DNA of 46,649 bases, taken from Actinomycetes bacterium (lineage in GTDB: Bacteria > Actinomycetota > Acidimicrobiia > Acidimicrobiales > Ilumatobacteraceae). The notes under the pieces are model-generated. The model saw only the letters and a list, made by a program, of their open reading frames with translations, had not been told where the DNA came from and made no database searches. The translations under genes and the position numbers were made by a program. The stretch is from contig BJFW01000006.1 of assembly GCA_014190095.1 (NCBI GenBank), forward strand, positions 1 to 46,649, in the 5' to 3' direction. Every line of letters starts with the position of its first letter. Position 1 is the first letter of the stretch. Shown here in pieces: positions 42,345 to 46,649 of the stretch.

Positions 42345-43796
42345 CTACACCATTGGGCGGGCAGACGAGGCAATCGGCACTGGGAGAGTTGTCTCGCCCA
42401 TCAACTGCATATCTACAGCAGATGCACATGCACGACCTTCTGCAATTGCCCACACGATCAAACTTTGACCGCGACCCATATCACCTGCAACAAAAACTCC
42501 GGGAACATTTGTTCGGTAATCATCCGTGCGTGCAATGTTTCCTCGATCATCGATATTGACACCTAGTCGCTCAATCCAGTTTCCCTTGTCCGGACCGACA
42601 AAACCCAACGCAAGGAACACGAGATCTGCTGGAATTTCACGCGAGGTGCCAGGAACGTTTTCGAACTTCCCATCCACCATCTGCACTTCACAAATTTCAA
42701 GTGCTTGTACATTCCCATTTCCATCGTCAATGAATCGTTCAGTGTTCACGCTAAAAACACGCTCTCCACCCTCTTCATGAGCCGAAGAGGTGCGATAGAT
42801 CAAGCTCCACTGAGGCCATGGGTTGTTGCTCGCGCGAACCTCTGGCGGCATCGGCATGATTTCCAATTGCGTAATCGATGCTGCACCTTGACGAATTGCA
42901 GTACCTAAACAGTCCGCTCCGGTATCTCCGCCACCGATAATGACCACATGTTTGCCATGAGCATCAATTGGTGACGACGGCATGTCGCCTTGTTGCACTT
43001 TGTTGGCAAGCGGCAAATATTCCATCGCCTGATGAATACCGCGCAGTTCACGACCCGGCACAGGCAAATCGCGCGCGACGGTTGAACCACAAGCCAAAAC
43101 AATTGCATCGTGCGAAGCAACAAGAACGTCAATATCGACATTGTCGCCAACTGCAGCATTCGTTCGGAACTCGGTTCCCTCTTCGCGCATCTGCTCTATG
43201 CGCCGATCAAGATACTTCTTTTCCATCTTGAATTCGGGAATTCCATAGCGCAACAATCCACCGATTCGATCGGCACGCTCAAGCACAACCACATCATGGC
43301 CAGCCCGAGTGAGTTGCTGAGCAGCTGCAAGACCTGCAGGACCAGAACCAACCACTGCAATGCGTTTACCCGTCTTCGTGCTGGCTATGAACGGCTGCAC
43401 CCAACCCTCACTCCAAGCGTGATCGATAATTTCAACTTCAACCTGCTTGATTGATACGGGGTCTTCGTTGATCCCCAGTACACATGCACTCTCACATGGC
43501 GCGGGGCACAATCGACCGGTGAACTCAGGGAAATTGTTTGTGGCATGCAGACGTTCAATAGCATCGCGCCAATGTCCGCGGTACACGAGGTCGTTCCAGT
43601 CAGGAATGAGGTTGCCGAGTGGGCATCCGTTATTACAAAATGGAATTCCACAGTCCATGCAGCGTCCTGCTTGATGATTCAACTCATCTTTTGGAAAGGG
43701 TTCGTACACCTCGCGCCAATCGGTGACGCGCACAGGAATTGAACGACGCCTCGGAGTCTTGCGCTCCCACTTTAAGAAACCTGTTGGTTCACCCAT
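42345..43796 (-). CDS. gltD: Glutamate synthase (NADPH) small subunit
   Basis: GltD supplies NADPH electrons to the large subunit. The 483 residues begin with the ferredoxin-like cysteine region ([19 protein letters not shown], then [13 protein letters not shown]), which binds [4Fe-4S] clusters. The FAD motif is [15 protein letters not shown] and the NADPH motif [15 protein letters not shown]. The C-terminal FAD block is [18 protein letters not shown]. It overlaps the end of gltB by eight bases, giving the usual gltBD order and coupling. Confidence 0.96.
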   Translation of the reverse strand: MGEPTGFLKWERKTPRRRSIPVRVTDWREVYEPFPKDELNHQAGRCMDCGIPFCNNGCPLGNLIPDWNDLVYRGHWRDAIERLHATNNFPEFTGRLCPAPCESACVLGINEDPVSIKQVEVEIIDHAWSEGWVQPFIASTKTGKRIAVVGSGPAGLAAAQQLTRAGHDVVVLERADRIGGLLRYGIPEFKMEKKYLDRRIEQMREEGTEFRTNAAVGDNVDIDVLVASHDAIVLACGSTVARDLPVPGRELRGIHQAMEYLPLANKVQQGDMPSSPIDAHGKHVVIIGGGDTGADCLGTAIRQGAASITQLEIMPMPPEVRASNNPWPQWSLIYRTSSAHEEGGERVFSVNTERFIDDGNGNVQALEICEVQMVDGKFENVPGTSREIPADLVFLALGFVGPDKGNWIERLGVNIDDRGNIARTDDYRTNVPGVFVAGDMGRGQSLIVWAIAEGRACASAVDMQLMGETTLPVPIASSARPMV

Positions 43797-46649
43797 GAAC
43801 TGACTCCATCACTCGCCGAGAGGTTTCCTCTTCCGAAACGCCATCTGCTGATGCTTTTGCCAATACCGCCATGACACGTGCATAATCACGCGGTAACACC
43901 TTGACGAACTTGGATGAATACGTATCCCACTGCGCAACGATTTGTTTTGCACGTGGTGAATCAGTCATTGCAATATGTTCTTGCAAAGTGTCTTGCAACC
44001 ACTGGGTGTCTTCCTGGTCTAGAGGCAAAATATCGACCATCTCTGGATTGACGCGCGATGCGAACTGATCGTCCATGTCATATACATAGGCAATACCGCC
44101 CGACATACCAGCAGCAAAGTTTCGACCCGTTGTGCCAAGTACTACCGCGCGGCCACCGGTCATGTATTCGCATGCATGGTCACCCACACCTTCGACGACC
44201 AAAGTCGCCCCAGAGTTACGAACTGCAAATCGTTCACCGACAATGCCGTTAATGAACACCTGTCCCGAAGTTGCACCGTAGCCAACGACGTTTCCGGCGA
44301 TCACGTTTTCTTCGGGAGCAAACGGCGCACGTGCGCTTGGACGAATGCTGATTCGGCCACCAGACAATCCCTTACCAACGTGATCGTTGCTGTCACCGAA
44401 GAGTTGCATGGTTACACCGCGCGGAATGAACGCACCAAAACTTTGTCCAGCCGAACCTTCAAACCGAAGCGAAATGGTGTTGTCGGGAAGTCCAGCGCCT
44501 CCCCACTTCTTCGTCACTTCGCTACCCAACATGGTGCCCACGGTGCGATTTACGTTTGAAATTGGCGACTCAATAGAGATTGCGGAACCGAACTCAATTG
44601 CATCTGCACACTGTGCAATAAGCGCCGTGTCGAGTGCATCAACCAGCCCATGATCTTGTGCAACCGAGTGATGTCGAGTTTGGTTGTACGGATTTTGCGG
44701 AGTGACAAGAATCGGCTCAATGTCGAGGCCTTGAGCCTTCCAATGGTTCACTGCATGCTTCACGTCGAGCGCTTCTACACAACCAACCGCTTCCTGCAAT
44801 GTGCGGAAACCGAGTTGAGCAAGATATTCGCGCACCTCTTCAGCGATGTATTCGAAGAAGTTGACAACGAACTCGGGCTTACCGCTAAACCGCTTACGCA
44901 GTTCTGGGTTTTGCGTTGCAATGCCAACAGGGCAAGTATCCAAATGGCAGACGCGCATCATGATGCAACCGCTCACCACCAAAGGCGCAGTTGCAAAACC
45001 AAACTCTTCTGCACCAAGAAGCGCAGCGATGATGACGTCGCGCCCGGTCTTCATCTGTCCATCGGCTTGCACGACAATGCGATCACGTAAACCGTTGAGC
45101 AACAGCGTCTGCTGCGCTTCGGCAAGACCGAGCTCCCATGGCACGCCGGCATGCTTCAACGACGTCAGTGGTGATGCGCCGGTTCCCCCATCATGACCAG
45201 AAATCAGCACCACGTCGGCTTTTGCTTTGCTTACACCTGCAGCAACCGTGCCAATGCCAACTTCGGAAACCAACTTCACATGCACTCGTGCAGCAGGGTT
45301 TGAATTCTTCAAGTCGTGAATGAGCTGCTTCAAATCTTCAATTGAGTAAATGTCGTGGTGCGGTGGTGGCGAAATAAGCCCAACACCAGGAGTGCTATGT
45401 CGAGTCTTTGCAATCCATGGATACACTTTGTGTCCTGGCAGCTGGCCACCCTCACCCGGCTTGGCACCCTGGGCCATCTTGATTTGAATGTCATCAGCAT
45501 TGACGAGGTATTCACTTGTCACGCCAAATCGACCCGAAGCAACTTGCTTAATTGCCGAACGCTTGGAATCGCCGTTGCCCATGACTTCATATCTCTCGGG
45601 ATCTTCACCGCCCTCGCCCGTGTTGCTCTTTGCACCAATTCGGTTCATGGCAATGGCAAGCGTCTCATGCACCTCTGCAGAAATTGATCCGTAGCTCATT
45701 GCGCCTGTTGAGAAGCGCTGCACGATGCTTGCAACCGATTCAACTTCGTCAATTGAAATTGGCTCGCGATCGCTCGCAAACTGGAACATGCCGCGCAATG
45801 TGGTGAGCACCTTTGATTGATCATCAACTGCTGCTGTGTATTGCTTGAACAAGTCATAGCGACCAGCCCGTGTTGCATGCTGCAAGCGGTACACAGTTTC
45901 TGGGTTGAACAAATGGTGTTCACCTTCGCGACGCCACTGGTATTCACCACCCAGTTCAAGCTTGCGGTGAATTCGTTGATCTGGTCGGCGTGGATGCGCA
46001 ATTGCGTGGCGCGCTGCAACCTCTGCACTCACCTGCTCAAGCCCGATGCCATCAATTCGCGAAACTGTTCCCGTGAAGAACTCATCAATAAACGAGTGAC
46101 TCAATCCAATGGCTTCAAAAATCTGCGCACCGGTATAGGAAGCAACTGTCGAGACACCCATTTTCGACATCACCTTCAACACACCTTTGCCCGCTGCCTT
46201 GATGTAGTTATTCACTGCCTTCTTGGGTTCCATTCCACCAAGACCATGCATCCCTACGCCATCGTCAGCAGTGATTAAATCCTCAATCGATTCGAACGCA
46301 AGGTACGGATTGATGGCACCTGCGCCAAATCCAACGAGCAGTGCCATGTGATGCACTTCTCGTGCGTCGCCGCACTCAACAATGAGACCTACCTTGGTTC
46401 TCTGTTTAGTGCGAATGAGATGGTGATGCACTGCACTTGTAAGCAGGAGTGACGGAATTGGGGCAAACACTTCGTCACTATTTCGATCGGAGAGCACGAC
46501 GATTCGCACTCCCTCATCAATAGCCGTGCTGATTTCAGCACATATCTGTGCAAGTGCAGAACGCAGTCCCGACTCACCTTCGGCAACGCGGTACAGACCA
46601 CTCACCACCATGCTGCGAAGGTGCGAGTACTCACCGTCTTCATTGATGT
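43789..46649 (-). CDS. gltB: Glutamate synthase large subunit (C-terminal part, cut by window end)
   Basis: GltB converts glutamine plus 2-oxoglutarate to two glutamates. About 953 residues are in the window, and the frame stays open to the last base, so the N-terminal glutamine amidotransferase domain and part of the central domain lie outside. Present are the rest of the central domain, the FMN domain ([45 protein letters not shown]), the 3Fe-4S loop C-x5-C-x4-C ([15 protein letters not shown]) and the C-terminal GXGXG beta-helix. With gltD it is the main ammonium-assimilation partner of glutamine synthetase. Confidence 0.95.
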   Translation of the reverse strand, partial: INEDGEYSHLRSMVVSGLYRVAEGESGLRSALAQICAEISTAIDEGVRIVVLSDRNSDEVFAPIPSLLLTSAVHHHLIRTKQRTKVGLIVECGDAREVHHMALLVGFGAGAINPYLAFESIEDLITADDGVGMHGLGGMEPKKAVNNYIKAAGKGVLKVMSKMGVSTVASYTGAQIFEAIGLSHSFIDEFFTGTVSRIDGIGLEQVSAEVAARHAIAHPRRPDQRIHRKLELGGEYQWRREGEHHLFNPETVYRLQHATRAGRYDLFKQYTAAVDDQSKVLTTLRGMFQFASDREPISIDEVESVASIVQRFSTGAMSYGSISAEVHETLAIAMNRIGAKSNTGEGGEDPERYEVMGNGDSKRSAIKQVASGRFGVTSEYLVNADDIQIKMAQGAKPGEGGQLPGHKVYPWIAKTRHSTPGVGLISPPPHHDIYSIEDLKQLIHDLKNSNPAARVHVKLVSEVGIGTVAAGVSKAKADVVLISGHDGGTGASPLTSLKHAGVPWELGLAEAQQTLLLNGLRDRIVVQADGQMKTGRDVIIAALLGAEEFGFATAPLVVSGCIMMRVCHLDTCPVGIATQNPELRKRFSGKPEFVVNFFEYIAEEVREYLAQLGFRTLQEAVGCVEALDVKHAVNHWKAQGLDIEPILVTPQNPYNQTRHHSVAQDHGLVDALDTALIAQCADAIEFGSAISIESPISNVNRTVGTMLGSEVTKKWGGAGLPDNTISLRFEGSAGQSFGAFIPRGVTMQLFGDSNDHVGKGLSGGRISIRPSARAPFAPEENVIAGNVVGYGATSGQVFINGIVGERFAVRNSGATLVVEGVGDHACEYMTGGRAVVLGTTGRNFAAGMSGGIAYVYDMDDQFASRVNPEMVDILPLDQEDTQWLQDTLQEHIAMTDSPRAKQIVAQWDTYSSKFVKVLPRDYARVMAVLAKASADGVSEEETSRRVMESVHG

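Noticed and set aside
1-46649. tRNA, rRNA, CRISPR, insertion sequence or prophage signatures
   Set aside because: Intergenic spaces are all short and show no cloverleaf-like TpsiC-arm motif, no regular repeats, and no transposase or phage-like protein.

Overview
The window reads as one continuous, very compact bacterial chromosome segment (40 protein genes, two of them cut by the window ends, and no intergenic gap above about 180 bp). A mycothiol synthase (MshD), a DUF3499 protein, a dnaG-sigma factor pair and many apparently leaderless genes point to an actinobacterium. The moderate G+C and streamlined layout suggest a planktonic Acidimicrobiia-like lineage, but that placement is inference. 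No tRNA, rRNA, CRISPR array, insertion sequence or phage gene was seen.

Region 1 (1-18347) looks like a catabolic island for N-methylated osmolytes of the glycine betaine type. It holds a betaine ABC transporter (binding protein, ATPase, and a permease with two permease domains fused in tandem) and the tetrahydrofolate one-carbon enzymes FolD and formate-THF ligase. It also holds an isopenicillin-N-synthase-like 2-oxoglutarate oxygenase, a GntR/FCD regulator, two dimethylglycine/sarcosine-dehydrogenase-type flavoproteins, an electron-transfer flavoprotein (EtfB, EtfA), an MttB-family methyltransferase without pyrrolysine, an enolase-superfamily enzyme, and FdhD. A consistent model is import, stepwise demethylation, transfer of methyl carbons to THF, recovery as formate plus ATP through FolD and Fhs, formate oxidation (FdhD matures the dehydrogenase, which lies elsewhere), and electrons leaving through ETF.

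Region 2 (18357-30377) is housekeeping: primary-type sigma factor and DnaG, a TerC membrane protein, YgfZ, TrpE with a small coupled gene, endonuclease III, MshD, an M3 oligopeptidase, RlmN, an SRPBCC protein and DUF3499.

Region 3 (30403-37858) is a polyamine-type uptake operon (PotA, PotD, PotB, PotC) led by an aldehyde dehydrogenase suited to aminobutyraldehyde and ending in an unusual membrane J-domain protein. Alanine dehydrogenase is divergent from it. Region 4 (37855-46649) holds a small zinc-ribbon gene, an MFS exporter, MurF, D-Ala-D-Ala ligase, a LysM lipoprotein, and glutamate synthase small and large subunits (the large one runs off the end). Overall the segment is rich in uptake and processing of organic nitrogen (betaine, polyamines, alanine, glutamate).

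A regulatory pattern recurs. At least ten genes have a TANNNT hexamer exactly 12 to 7 bases before the start codon, which is the geometry of leaderless promoters, and several of these hexamers reuse the stop codon of the preceding gene. Strong AAAGGGGA Shine-Dalgarno sequences occur instead on the two binding-protein genes and the MttB gene.
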